NCBI RefSeq assembly: GCF_028369295.1
Contig: NZ_JAQMYP010000006.1
Span: 1 to 64,000 of the forward strand
Reading direction: 5' to 3'
DNA length: 64,000 nt
DNA from: Streptomyces sp. HD
GTDB lineage: Bacteria; Actinomycetota; Actinomycetes; Streptomycetales; Streptomycetaceae
Notes under the pieces: model-generated
What the model saw: the letters and a program-made list of their open reading frames with translations, nothing else
Told to the model about the DNA's origin: nothing
Databases searched by the model: none
Position numbers and translations under genes: made by a program
Shown: one piece after another, positions 27,056 through 35,448 of the stretch
Layout: every line of letters starts with the position of its first letter
Numbering within the stretch: the first letter of the stretch is position 1

Positions 27056-27188
27056 GTCACCGCGAGTTGCGGTACCGCACCCCCTGCGTCACTCTGGTCT
27101 CACGTCACTCTGGGTTTACCGGCGATAACGCTGCGAACCAGCCCGCCGGCCACGACAGCAGGCGGCCGTTTTCCTCAAGCACCCTGCT

Positions 27189-27230
27189 GGATCCGTACGT
27201 TGCTGGATCCGTACTTCGCCGGATCCGTAC
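27189..27230. repeat. Three 16-bp-period copies of GGATCCGTAC
   Basis: GGATCCGTAC is repeated at 27189, 27205 and 27221 with a 16-bp period and similar spacers, 42 to 83 bp upstream of the ATPase gene start. It may be a tandem regulatory site or simply a short tandem duplication. Confidence 0.8.
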
Positions 27231-27271
27231 TCCGTGTTCTTCCGGACCTCTTCAGTCGGGGAGTCGCAGCC

Positions 27272-27862
27272 GTGATCAGTTATCCAAGCAGGCACTGCAC
27301 GGTGGAGCTCCAAGCCCTGCCGTCGCGGATCGGCCAGGTCCGCAGAATCGTCTCTGCACAATTGCGCTACTGGCATCTGGATCCCTTGATCGACCGAGCC
27401 GCGCTCGGCGTGACCGAGCTCTTGACCAACGTCCACCAGCACGCACAGCCGGACAAGATGTGCACCGTCGAGATCGAGCTCCTGCTCGACCGGCTCATGG
27501 TCTCGGTGCGCGACCACGACCCGCGGCTTCCGGTAGTGGCGGACGCCGACGACGCCGAGGCCACCACCGACGCCGCCGACACTCTCGCCACATGTGGGCG
27601 CGGACTGGCGATGGTGGCCGCCGTGAGCGAGAACTGGGGCGTGCGACCGGACGGCGAGTCGGGCAAGGTCGTGTGGTTCACGCTGCCCACGCATACGGCG
27701 GCGGTGGCGCGAGATGCGGGGATACGGGGACCGCAACCGCCAAAGCGGACGGGGGTGGCGGTCGTGGAGAAGGCGACCGCGCCGCAGTTTGCCGAGGTCA
27801 CGCAGCGGGTTGATCTGCGTCGGCCGGAACATGCTCCCGCCCGGTCGGCCGTTTTGGGCTGA
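27272..27862 (+). CDS. ATP-binding protein, RsbW/anti-sigma-type HATPase
   Basis: This 196-aa protein has a GHKL ATPase domain of the anti-sigma regulatory-factor type. The N box is DRAALGVTELLTNVHQHAQP, followed by MVSVRDHDPRLPVV (G1-like region with Asp) and TCGRGLAMVAAVSENWGV (G2). Streptomyces have many of these single-domain kinases, which phosphorylate or sequester anti-anti-sigma factors or act in signalling pairs. No sigma factor or STAS gene is adjacent, so its partner is unknown. GTG at 27272 is chosen because GGGAG lies 11 bases upstream and the conserved domain begins soon after. Three tandem GGATCCGTAC repeats precede it. Confidence 0.88.
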   Translation: MISYPSRHCTVELQALPSRIGQVRRIVSAQLRYWHLDPLIDRAALGVTELLTNVHQHAQPDKMCTVEIELLLDRLMVSVRDHDPRLPVVADADDAEATTDAADTLATCGRGLAMVAAVSENWGVRPDGESGKVVWFTLPTHTAAVARDAGIRGPQPPKRTGVAVVEKATAPQFAEVTQRVDLRRPEHAPARSAVLG

Positions 27863-27922
27863 CCGGGCGGTGAGGGGGGTGGTGGGGCGGCGTTGTGTTG
27901 AATGGTTTTCCGGGCCGGTCGC

Positions 27923-30484
27923 CTACTCCGTGGCGATGGCCCTCAGTACGTCCAGGCGTGCCGCTCGGCGTGCCGGGCGCAGGCCCGCGAGGGCTCCGGC
28001 CGCGACGCCCACCAGGGCAACCACCGCCAGTTGCAGAGGTGGCATCGCGAAGGCGAAGGCGCTGTCGCTCGCTCCGTCGGAGGCCTCGACCAGGACCCAG
28101 CCGAGGAAGGCGCCGAGGGCGAGGCCGCCCACCGTGCCGAAGGCGGCCACCAGGACCGATTCCCAGCGGACCATCGCGCGCAGCTGGGAGCGGGTCTGGC
28201 CCACCGCCCGCAACAGGCCCAGTTCGCGGGTGCGTTCGTGGACGGCCAGGGTGAGGGTGTTGGCGATGCCGAGGAGCGCGATGAGCACGGCGAGGGCCAG
28301 CAGCGCGTAGACCAGGGTGAGCATCATGTCGATCCCGCCCGCCGACGACTGCGCGTACTCGTCCCGGGTCTGCACGTCCGGGTCGCCGTACCGCTGTGCC
28401 GCCTTCTCCACCGCCGCCTTGCCCGCGTCCGTGCTCACGCCGTCCTTGAAGGAGACAGCGATCAGGGTGTCGGCGTCCTGCGTGCGGTGCGGGGCCCAGG
28501 CGTCGCGGGTGATGACGTAGTCACCGGCCAGTTCGGACTGGCCGTAGACCGCGCGGACCGTGAAGCTCTGCGTACGGCCGTCCGTGAAGGTGAGGCGGGC
28601 CTTGTCGCCGGTCGTCAGGTGCTGCTTGTCGGCCTCCTTCTCGGTGATGGCGATGCCGTCGGTGCCCAGGTCGCTGAGGGAGCCCTGGACCTGGCCGAGG
28701 TCGAAGGTGCGCTCCAGGGCGAGCGGGTCGGTGACCGTCAACGCCCTTCCCTTGCCGTCGACGTCGGCGACTCCCCGGCCGAGTCCGACGGCCGTGTCCA
28801 CCTCGGGCAGGCGCTGGACCGCGTCGGCGAGGCGGGGGCTCAGGCCGCTGCCGCCCGCGCCGAAACCCGGGGTGCTGACGGCCACGTCCCCCGCGAAGGA
28901 ACGGGACACGGTCTGGTCCATGGTCGCCTTCAGCGACGCGCCGAACACCGTGAACAGGGCCACGACCGCCACGCCGATCATCAGGGCGCCGGCCGTCGCC
29001 GCCGTCCGCTTCGGGCTGCGCAGGGCGTTGCGCCGGGCGAGTCCGCCGGTGACGCCGCGCAGCCGGTCGAGGGGGCTGCCGAGGATCCGTACGGCTGTGG
29101 AGGAGGCGACCGGGCCCAGGACCACGAAGGCGATCAGGGCGAGGACCGCGCCGGTGCCCGCCAGCCAGAGGGACGGGGAGACCAGGACGCCGGTGAGGGT
29201 GACGCCGATGGCGAGGGCGATCAGGCCCAGGCCGGTGACCGCACGGGTGCGGGAGGCGCCGGAGGTGTCGACCGCCGTCTCGCGCAGCGCCGCCAGCGGT
29301 GCGGTGCGGCCGGCGCGTACGGCGGGCAGGACCGCGGAGCCGAGGCAGACCACGATGCCGACCGCGAGGGGCAGGGTCATGGAGAGTGCGCTGATCACCA
29401 GGTCGCCCTCGGGGAAGGGGAATCCGATCGCCGGGAACAGGGCCTGGAGCCCGGCCGCGATGCCGATCCCGCCCGCGAGGCCCGCTGCCGACGCGGCGAC
29501 GGCCACCGCTGTCGCCTCGACGAGGGTCGACGCGGTGACCTGGCGGCGCGAGGCGCCGAGGGCGCGCAACAGGGCGTTCTCGCGGGTGCGTTGGGCCACG
29601 ACGATCGCGAAGGTGTTGTGGATCGAGAAGGTCGCGACGAGCAGGGCCACGCCGGAGAACACCAGGAGGAAGGTGGTGAAGACGGTCAGGAACTGGCTGG
29701 AGATCATGTCGGTGTTCTCCTCGGCCGACTCCTGGCCGGTGATGGCCTCGACTCCCTTGGGAAGGACGGGAGTCAACCGGTCGACCAGTTCCTGCTGACT
29801 CACTCCCGGTCCGGCCCGCACCTGGATGCCGGTGGCCTCGCCGGGCCTGGCCGTGAGGTACTTCTCCGCGTCGGCCCGGGTCATGCCGGTGTACGTCACC
29901 TGGGCCATGCCGTCCTCGCCGCCGAAGGTCGCGAGGCCTACGACGGTCACCTTGACGGGGTCCGGCGTGCGCAGGGTCGTCGTGTCGCCGATCTTCAGGT
30001 CTCCGCGCTCGGCGGTGCCGCGGTCGATGACGACCTCGCCCGACAGCCGGGGGGTGCGGCCCTCGGCGAGCTGGTAGGCGTTGAGCTCGGGGTCAGCTAT
30101 CCAGTTGCCGGCGAGGGTGGGCGGGCCCTTGCCGCCGATGGGGTCGCCGTTCTTGCCGATGAGTTGGCCGGCGCCCTGGATGTTGGGCGCGGCGGCCGCG
30201 ACGCCGGGGACCTTCTCGATCGTGCCGACCAGGTCCGAGTCGACCGGTTCGCGCACGCCCTCGCTCTCGCCTGGCGTGGTGATGGCGTCGGCGCTGCGGA
30301 CGACGGCGTCCGTGCCGCTGGTCGCGTTGCCGAACATGGTGTCGAAGCTGGCGCGGAGCGTGTCGCCCATGACGCGGGTCCCGGCGAGGAAGGCGACACC
30401 GAGGAAGACCGCGAGGAACGTACCGGCGAAGCGGCGCTTGTGGGCGCGCAGGGAGGACACGCTCAGGCGGACGGATGCGTTCAT
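27923..30484 (-). CDS. ABC transporter permease, FtsX/MacB family
   Basis: This 853-aa protein begins with a membrane anchor (RRFAGTFLAVFLGVAFLAGT) and a MacB-type extracytoplasmic domain (about residues 45-240). It has two FtsX-like permease blocks (about 255-480 and 700-853), each with conserved helices such as FLLVFSGVALLVATFSIHNT plus ENALLRALGASRRQVTAS, and TLVYALLALAVLIALLGIAN plus LTLAVHERTRELGLLRAVGQ. Exporters of this type move lipids, peptides or drugs, or act in signalling. Its start overlaps the ATPase gene's stop as ATGA, so the two are translationally coupled and form one transporter. Confidence 0.93.
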   Translation of the reverse strand: MNASVRLSVSSLRAHKRRFAGTFLAVFLGVAFLAGTRVMGDTLRASFDTMFGNATSGTDAVVRSADAITTPGESEGVREPVDSDLVGTIEKVPGVAAAAPNIQGAGQLIGKNGDPIGGKGPPTLAGNWIADPELNAYQLAEGRTPRLSGEVVIDRGTAERGDLKIGDTTTLRTPDPVKVTVVGLATFGGEDGMAQVTYTGMTRADAEKYLTARPGEATGIQVRAGPGVSQQELVDRLTPVLPKGVEAITGQESAEENTDMISSQFLTVFTTFLLVFSGVALLVATFSIHNTFAIVVAQRTRENALLRALGASRRQVTASTLVEATAVAVAASAAGLAGGIGIAAGLQALFPAIGFPFPEGDLVISALSMTLPLAVGIVVCLGSAVLPAVRAGRTAPLAALRETAVDTSGASRTRAVTGLGLIALAIGVTLTGVLVSPSLWLAGTGAVLALIAFVVLGPVASSTAVRILGSPLDRLRGVTGGLARRNALRSPKRTAATAGALMIGVAVVALFTVFGASLKATMDQTVSRSFAGDVAVSTPGFGAGGSGLSPRLADAVQRLPEVDTAVGLGRGVADVDGKGRALTVTDPLALERTFDLGQVQGSLSDLGTDGIAITEKEADKQHLTTGDKARLTFTDGRTQSFTVRAVYGQSELAGDYVITRDAWAPHRTQDADTLIAVSFKDGVSTDAGKAAVEKAAQRYGDPDVQTRDEYAQSSAGGIDMMLTLVYALLALAVLIALLGIANTLTLAVHERTRELGLLRAVGQTRSQLRAMVRWESVLVAAFGTVGGLALGAFLGWVLVEASDGASDSAFAFAMPPLQLAVVALVGVAAGALAGLRPARRAARLDVLRAIATE

Positions 30485-31248
30485 GACGGCACCTCGAAGG
30501 CTTTCATGCGGTCCAGGACCTTGTCGGCGGTCGGTGATTCCATCCGGTCGACCAGGCGCCCGTCGGCGAGGAACACGACCTCGTCGGCGTGCGCGGCGGC
30601 CACCGGGTCGTGGGTGACCATGACGACCGTGCGGGACGTCTGGCGCACCGTGCGGCCGAGCAGGCCGAGGACCTCGCCGCCGGACCGGGAGTCGAGGTTG
30701 CCGGTCGGCTCGTCGGCGAAGACGACGTCCGGCTGTCCGGCGAAGGCGCGGGCCACCGCGACGCGCTGCTGCTGGCCTCCGGAGAGTTCGGAGGGGCGGT
30801 GGTGGAGCCGGTCGCGCAGGCCGACGACATCGATCAGCGCGTCGAGCCATTCGTTGTCGCCGATGCCGCCCTTGCGGCCCGCCAGGTCCAGCGGCAGCGT
30901 GATGTTCTCCGCGACGGTCAGCGTCGGAACCAGGTTGAAGGCCTGGAAGACGAAGCCGACGCGGTCCCGGCGCAGCAGGGTGAGGCGGCGGTCGTCCAGG
31001 CTGCTCAGCTCGGTGTCACCGATGTGGGCGGTGCCCGAGGTGAGCGTGTCGAGGCCGGCCGCACAGTGCATCAGGGTGGACTTGCCGGAGCCCGAGGGCC
31101 CCATGATCGCGGTGAAGCGGCCGACCGGGAAGTCGACGCTCACCCCGTCCAGGGCCCTCACGCTGGTGTCGCCGCTGCCGTACACCTTCACCGCGTCCAC
31201 GACGCGGGCGGCCGTCGGCGTGGTGGTCGTGACGGTCGTGGTCGTCAT
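30481..31248 (-). CDS. ABC transporter ATP-binding protein (MacB/LolD type)
   Basis: This 255-aa ATPase has Walker A GPSGSGKST, Q-loop VFQAFNLVPTLT, signature LSGGQQQRVAVARA, Walker B VVFADEPTGNLDS and H-loop VMVTHDP. The sequence, especially FQAFNLVPTLTVAENITLPL and DEPTGNLDSRSG, is typical of ATPases that pair with FtsX/MacB permeases. The Thr/Val-rich N-terminus is low complexity. It overlaps by ATGA both with the upstream SHOCT gene and with the downstream permease gene, making a tight three-gene unit. Confidence 0.95.
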   Translation of the reverse strand: MTTTTVTTTTPTAARVVDAVKVYGSGDTSVRALDGVSVDFPVGRFTAIMGPSGSGKSTLMHCAAGLDTLTSGTAHIGDTELSSLDDRRLTLLRRDRVGFVFQAFNLVPTLTVAENITLPLDLAGRKGGIGDNEWLDALIDVVGLRDRLHHRPSELSGGQQQRVAVARAFAGQPDVVFADEPTGNLDSRSGGEVLGLLGRTVRQTSRTVVMVTHDPVAAAHADEVVFLADGRLVDRMESPTADKVLDRMKAFEVPS

Positions 31249-31526
31249 GCCGCACCGCCCTTGCCCGTACGGCCGAACTGCTCGTCCAGGACGGACAGGC
31301 GGCGCCAGTACTCGTCCTCGTCGATCTCGCCGGAGGCGAAGCGGTGGCCGAGTACGGCGATGGGCGAGTTGTCGTCGGGGACCGACCTCCAGGGGCCGCG
31401 GCGTCCCCGCCACACCGTGCGGCGCAGCAGTGTGATGCCGCCGATCACCACGGCCGCCCAGATCAGCGGGAAGAGGAGGATCCACGGGCCGGGGCCGCCG
31501 TCGGCGAAGTGTGCGAGGGTCTGCAT
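31245..31526 (-). CDS. SHOCT-domain small membrane protein
   Basis: This 93-aa protein has one membrane helix (PWILLFPLIWAAVVIGGIT), a basic stretch, and a C-terminal SHOCT motif (LGHRFASGEIDEDEYWRRLS). SHOCT domains are short helical modules found at protein ends and thought to mediate oligomerisation. It is the first gene of the ABC-exporter operon, overlapping the ATPase gene by four bases, and could be an accessory or regulatory subunit. The ATG follows GGGAGATG. Confidence 0.88.
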   Translation of the reverse strand: MQTLAHFADGGPGPWILLFPLIWAAVVIGGITLLRRTVWRGRRGPWRSVPDDNSPIAVLGHRFASGEIDEDEYWRRLSVLDEQFGRTGKGGAA

Positions 31527-31704
31527 CTCTGGTCATCTCCCGAGTCGGTTCGGACGGTTCTTCGGTGATGCCTTGAGCCTCGCGCCGCAGGGGGTTCCGG
31601 GTCGTCGTACGGCCAGCGGCAGTGTGCGTACCTCGTGGGGAGTACGGAGGGCGCGTTCCGCTGCTCCGAAGTGGCTCGCGTGGAGCTTGCCGTGGGCTCG
31701 ACTT

Positions 31705-31726
31705 CTGTAACTACTAGTATGTACAG
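31705..31726. promoter_or_regulatory. Palindromic operator, probably for the TetR regulator
   Basis: CTGTA-N12-TACAG, with 18 of 22 positions symmetric and the core TACTAGTA perfect. It ends seven bases before the tetR start codon and about 180 bp before the divergent ABC operon. Position and symmetry are as expected for a TetR autoregulatory operator. Confidence 0.72.
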
Positions 31727-31733
31727 TGATCGC

Positions 31734-32303
31734 ATGAGCACCTCGGACCGATTGATCGAGTCCACCCGGGAGCTGCTGTGGGAGCGCGGCTATGTGGGCA
31801 CCAGCCCCAAGGCCATCCTGGAGCGGGCGGGTGCCGGGCAGGGCAGCATGTACCACCACTTCAAGGGGAAGCCGGACCTCGCGCTGGCCGCGATCCGGCG
31901 GACCGCCGGGGAGATGCGGGCTACCGCCGCGGGAGTACTCGACGGGCCGGGCACGCCGTACGAGCGCATCGAGGCGTATCTGCGGCGCGAGCGTGATGTG
32001 CTGCGCGGCTGTCCGGTCGGGCGGCTGACCATGGACCCGGACGTGATCGCCAGCGACGAGCTGCGCGCGCCGGTCGACGAGACGCTGGACTGGTTGCGGG
32101 AGCGACTCGCCGGGATCGTCGAGGAAGGCAAGGAGCAGGGGCAGTTCGCCCCCGGGCTCGACGCCGAGGCGATCGCGGCGACCATCGTCGCGACCGTGCA
32201 GGGCGGCTACGTCCTTGCCCGCGCGTCCGGTTCGCCCGACGCCTTCGACCTGGGCGTACGGGGCTTGCTCTCGCTGCTCTCCCCACGCCGGGAACCCCAC
32301 TAG
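31734..32303 (+). CDS. TetR-family transcriptional repressor
   Basis: This 189-aa protein has an N-terminal TetR helix-turn-helix (LIESTRELLWERGYVGTSPK, AILERAGAGQGSMYHHFKGK) and an all-helical ligand domain (RERDVLRGCPVGRLTMDPDV, TIVATVQGGYVLARASG). The GCPVGRLTMDP segment resembles the TetR_C YxaF/LmrA-type group. It heads an operon with DUF4865, DUF1272 and tautomerase genes and is divergent from an ABC-exporter operon. ATG 31734 is chosen because the strong palindrome ends just upstream; a Shine-Dalgarno site is weak (AGTGATCGC). It likely represses its own operon, perhaps the exporter too. Confidence 0.9.
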   Translation: MSTSDRLIESTRELLWERGYVGTSPKAILERAGAGQGSMYHHFKGKPDLALAAIRRTAGEMRATAAGVLDGPGTPYERIEAYLRRERDVLRGCPVGRLTMDPDVIASDELRAPVDETLDWLRERLAGIVEEGKEQGQFAPGLDAEAIAATIVATVQGGYVLARASGSPDAFDLGVRGLLSLLSPRREPH

Positions 32304-32316
32304 GAAGGCGAATCCG

Positions 32317-32889
32317 ATGCACGCGATGCAGTACCCGCTCACCCTGCCCGCCGACTACGACATGGAGATCGTCCGTCGGCGCGTCGCCCGCAAGGGCCAT
32401 CTGCTCGACGACTGGGACGGGCTGGGCCTCAAGGCGTACCTGGTGCGTGAGCGCGGCGTGCACGGCTCACCGGTCAACCAGTACGCGCCGTTCTATCTCT
32501 GGAACACCGTGCCCGGCATGAACTCCTTCCTCTGGGGCGGCCCCTTCCAAGGCATCGCCGACGACTTCGGGCGACCGTCGGTCCGGCAGTGGACCGGGCT
32601 GGCCTACGAGGAGGGCGGCGCCGCCGACTCCCCCGCGCAGGTCGCGGTGCTGCGGCATCAACAGGTGCCGGACGGGGTGCAGTTGACCGACTTCGCGGCG
32701 GAGGCGGTGCGGGAGACCGGGCGGCTGGCCCGCGAGGACGGCGCGGTGCTCTCGGCGTCCGCCGTGGACACGAGCCGTTGGGAACTGATCAACTTCTCCC
32801 TCTGGGAGAACGACACGCCCAAGGCCGACGGCGACGTGTACGAGGTGCTGTACATGTCCGAGCCGGGGCGGGACCGGTTGCCGGGCTGA
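32317..32889 (+). CDS. DUF4865 family protein
   Basis: This 190-aa soluble protein starts MHAMQYPLTLPADYDMEIVR, then RRRVARKGHLLDDWDGLGLK, and has APFYLWNTVPGMNSFLWGGP and FQGIADDFGRPSVRQWTGLA. These match the DUF4865 family, which is usually found beside TetR regulators and tautomerases. The fold suggests an ABM-like alpha/beta barrel, but no function has been assigned to my knowledge. The ATG at 32317 follows TAGGAAGG; a second ATG (32326) is possible. It starts 13 bp after tetR. Confidence 0.87.
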   Translation: MHAMQYPLTLPADYDMEIVRRRVARKGHLLDDWDGLGLKAYLVRERGVHGSPVNQYAPFYLWNTVPGMNSFLWGGPFQGIADDFGRPSVRQWTGLAYEEGGAADSPAQVAVLRHQQVPDGVQLTDFAAEAVRETGRLAREDGAVLSASAVDTSRWELINFSLWENDTPKADGDVYEVLYMSEPGRDRLPG

Positions 32890-32905
32890 CGAGGAAGGCA
32901 AAGAC

Positions 32906-33082
32906 ATGGCACTGGAGATGCGCGATCGCTGTGAGCGCTGTGAGACGGCGGAGCTGCCGCTCGACGCGCCCGCCCGTATCTGTTCCTACGAGTGCACCTT
33001 CTGCGTGGCGTGCGGCGAGGCCATGCGGGACATCTGCCCCAACTGCGGTGGCGAGCTGGTCCCCAGACCTCGCCGCAGGTGA
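32906..33082 (+). CDS. DUF1272 small zinc-ribbon protein
   Basis: This 58-aa protein has eight cysteines (9, 12, 26, 30, 33, 36, 44, 47) in C-x2-C, C-x3-C, C-x2-C and C-x2-C spacing, enough for two zinc sites. The sequence CSYECTFCVACGEAM and ICPNCGGELVPRP is that of the DUF1272 family. The ATG follows GAGGAAGG, 16 bp after DUF4865. Same operon; possibly a small nucleic-acid or protein-binding factor. Confidence 0.9.
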   Translation: MALEMRDRCERCETAELPLDAPARICSYECTFCVACGEAMRDICPNCGGELVPRPRRR

Positions 33083-33101
33083 CGACAAGGAGACCCCACC
33101 C

Positions 33102-33503
33102 ATGCCCTTCGTCCGCATCGACGCCATGGGAGCCGACCCCGAACGGCTCGACGCTCTCGGCCGTGCCGTGCACGACGCCCTGGTGGACGCCATCGGAATC
33201 CCGCCGGACGACCGCTTCCAGGTGCTGACCGGCCACGACGGCACCCGGAGCACCCTGCGCTACGACGACGGTTACCTCGGCATCCACCGGGACGACGGCC
33301 TCGTCCACGTCACGATCACCATGCGGTCCGGCCGGACCCCCGCGCAGAAACAGGCCCTGTACCGGCGGATCGCCGAACTCGCCCTTGCCTACGCGGGGAC
33401 CGAGCCGCGCAACGTGTTTGTGAACCTGCTGGAGAACGAGCCGATCGACTGGTCTTTCGGCGACGGGGTGGCGCAGTACGCCACCGTGGCGCCTCCGCCC
33501 TAG
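33102..33503 (+). CDS. Tautomerase-family protein (4-OT/MIF superfamily)
   Basis: This 133-aa protein begins Met-Pro-Phe; removal of Met exposes Pro1, the general acid/base of this superfamily. The first half (MPFVRIDAMGADPERLDALG, then RAVHDALVDAIGIPPDDRFQ) and the second half (VHVTITMRSGRTPAQKQALY, ENEPIDWSFGDG) form two beta-alpha-beta units, as expected for a fused long tautomerase of the CaaD/MSAD-like type. The substrate is unknown. The ATG lies behind AAGGAG nine bases upstream. It is the last gene of the TetR operon. Confidence 0.9.
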   Translation: MPFVRIDAMGADPERLDALGRAVHDALVDAIGIPPDDRFQVLTGHDGTRSTLRYDDGYLGIHRDDGLVHVTITMRSGRTPAQKQALYRRIAELALAYAGTEPRNVFVNLLENEPIDWSFGDGVAQYATVAPPP

Positions 33504-33527
33504 GCGGGATGATCCAAAGGACGGGGC

Positions 33528-34532
33528 CTAGCGGCCGGACCCGCCCTCGCCACGGGCCAGGAGTTCCTTGCGCCGGGCGCCCAGAGCGCTCAGCGACTCC
33601 TCGGCAATGTCCGCCAGGGCCACCGGACACAGCAGGTGCTCCAGCGGAGCCGTTTGCGCGCGGTTCCGTTCGTAGAGGGCGCGTCCTGCGGGGCTGCTGA
33701 GCCTGATGCCGAGTGCGGCGGCGTTCGGGCCGCTACGGGGTGGAACCGGGTGCCCGTCGTGTGCGCACGTCGCCGCGGCGTAGTCCGGCAGCGTCGCTTC
33801 CAGCGCCACGATCAGCGCGTCGAGCACGGAGGCGTCCCGCACGAGGTCGGAGACGGCGTACCCGGTGACCGCCATGACGACCAGCAGGCGTCCGGGGCGG
33901 TCCGCCGGCTTGGCGGAGCGCAGCTCCTCCGCGTGAAGGGAGATCTCTTCGTTGATGTCGATCCCCGGGTCCGGGTAGCCGTGCAGCAGGGCGGCCAGTG
34001 CGTCGATGTCGTCCTGGGCTCCCACCGGCAGCCGGGGCGGGACGTCCACTGCCGAGCCGGGTTCGATGATGTCCAGGGCGATCCGCGCGAGTCCGGCGAC
34101 GTTGCGCGGACAGAGCCACTGCTCACGGGGATGGTTCTCGTCCCATGCGGCGTTCGGGTCGGGGAGGTTGCACAGCTGCCGGGCGAGGTCCTCGTCGCAC
34201 TCGGGTTCTTGCTCCCGGTAGGGGTGCGTCTCGTGCTCGCAGGGCCGGTCGCGCAGGGCGCCGTCGGCCGCCTCCAGTGCCGCTCTGGCCTCCGGCACGA
34301 CGCCGTCGCCCGGCGCCCCGGCGGCATAGGGGGCCATCATCAGCAGACCGATCGTCCACACATATGCCGTCTCCCCGCCGGGATCGTCGGCGAGCCGCGC
34401 GGCGCAGTCGAGGATCCTGCGGTCGTACGTGTCGTCGAGCAGGCGGTGATACTCCTGCCGGATCTCCTCCCAGGAACGGACGAGTTCATCGAGCGGCATG
34501 TCGTCGGTGATCACCGAGTGAGCGTATGCCAC
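33528..34532 (-). CDS. Hypothetical protein (334 aa)
   Basis: I do not recognise this family. The protein is soluble, acidic and mostly helical, without signal peptide or membrane segment. Notable stretches are [20 protein letters not shown] near the N-terminus, a Cys/His-containing part ([40 protein letters not shown]), and [20 protein letters not shown] plus [11 protein letters not shown]. The paired Cys and His residues (around 100-140 and 260-300) might bind a metal, but no known motif is evident. The start is GTG at 34532, or GTG at 34514 if shorter. It converges with the tautomerase gene. Confidence 0.72.
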   Translation of the reverse strand: MAYAHSVITDDMPLDELVRSWEEIRQEYHRLLDDTYDRRILDCAARLADDPGGETAYVWTIGLLMMAPYAAGAPGDGVVPEARAALEAADGALRDRPCEHETHPYREQEPECDEDLARQLCNLPDPNAAWDENHPREQWLCPRNVAGLARIALDIIEPGSAVDVPPRLPVGAQDDIDALAALLHGYPDPGIDINEEISLHAEELRSAKPADRPGRLLVVMAVTGYAVSDLVRDASVLDALIVALEATLPDYAAATCAHDGHPVPPRSGPNAAALGIRLSSPAGRALYERNRAQTAPLEHLLCPVALADIAEESLSALGARRKELLARGEGGSGR

Positions 34533-34623
34533 GCCCTACGGACCAGGCCGACTCGGAGCAACGGTGCCTCATGGCCCCCGCGCCCCCGCGCCCCCGCGCC
34601 CCCAGGATGATGAAGGGCCGGGC

Positions 34624-35073
34624 CTACCGCCCGCTGCCGTCCAGCCGCCCCACGCGGGCCACGTTCTCCCGGTCCTCCGCGTCCCCGCTCGGCTCGCCGG
34701 CGAACCAGGCGTCGAGGATCTCCTTGAGCAGGGGCTCGGAGGTGAGGCGCAGGCTGAGGGCGAGCACGTTGGCGTCGTTCCAGCGGCGGGCGCCGTCCGC
34801 CGTGTAGGCGTCGGTGCACAGGGCGGCCCGGACGCCCGGCACCTTGTTCGCGGCGATCGACGCGCCCGTGCCGGTCCAGCAGCACACGACTGCCTGGTCG
34901 GCGGTCCCGGCGGCGACCTCACGGGCTGCCGCCTCCGAGCAGGCCGCCCACTGGGGGTCGTCGCCGGGGCTCAGCGCGCCGTGGGGCACCACGTCGTGGC
35001 CGCGGTCGCGCAACTCGGCGACGAGGAGCCGGGCGACGGGTTCGTCCATGTCCGAGGAGACCGAGATCCGCAT
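34624..35073 (-). CDS. RpiB/LacA/LacB-family sugar-phosphate isomerase
   Basis: This 149-aa protein has the RpiB plan: an N-terminal [20 protein letters not shown] (RpiB usually IGSDHAG), GHDVVPHG, and the signature [20 protein letters not shown], then [26 protein letters not shown]. RpiB interconverts ribose-5-phosphate and ribulose-5-phosphate; the related LacA/B act on galactose-6-phosphate. The active-site Cys of CGTG-type RpiB is retained, but the next Gly is Trp and the DHAG segment is replaced, so this is probably a divergent paralogue. The ATG at 35073 is the start; upstream in-frame codons are antisense to the following gene. Confidence 0.85.
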   Translation of the reverse strand: MRISVSSDMDEPVARLLVAELRDRGHDVVPHGALSPGDDPQWAACSEAAAREVAAGTADQAVVCCWTGTGASIAANKVPGVRAALCTDAYTADGARRWNDANVLALSLRLTSEPLLKEILDAWFAGEPSGDAEDRENVARVGRLDGSGR

Positions 35074-35157
35074 GGGGCGAGCGTACCGCTGGGCATGCGC
35101 CCGCCCGGTGTGCGGCCGAGCATGGAGATGAACGGTGGGAACGGCCGAGGAGGAACC

Positions 35158-35445
35158 ATGCCGACCCTGCACATCGAGCATCCGATCACGGACTTCACCA
35201 GGTGGAAGACGGCCTTCGACCGCTTCGCCCCGGCACGCGCTGACGCGGGCGTACGCCACTACCGCGTCCAGCAACCCGTCGACGACCCCTCCTACGTCGT
35301 CGTGGACCTCGACTTCGACGACGTCGCCGACGCCGAGCGGTTCCTGGGGTTCCTGCAATCGAGGGTGTGGTCGTCGGCCGAGAACGCGCCCGCGCTGGCC
35401 GGGGCGCCCCGGACGCGGATCCTGGAGATCGCCGAGGAGCGGTGA
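35158..35445 (+). CDS. Small ABM-like dimeric alpha/beta-barrel protein
   Basis: This 95-aa protein ([50 protein letters not shown]) has the strand-helix-strand order of small ferredoxin-like dimers such as antibiotic-biosynthesis monooxygenases and their non-catalytic relatives. W16 in [12 protein letters not shown] is typical of this cyclase/monooxygenase-like group in Streptomyces. The activity is unknown. The ATG follows GAGGAGGAACC. It converges with the ROK gene, with only three bases between the stops. Confidence 0.8.
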   Translation: MPTLHIEHPITDFTRWKTAFDRFAPARADAGVRHYRVQQPVDDPSYVVVDLDFDDVADAERFLGFLQSRVWSSAENAPALAGAPRTRILEIAEER

Positions 35446-35448
35446 GGC

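Noticed and set aside
27902..31435. Long plus-strand frame opposite the ABC permease and ATPase
   Set aside because: The minus strand carries complete FtsX and ABC signatures with coupled starts and stops; the plus frame has no motif.
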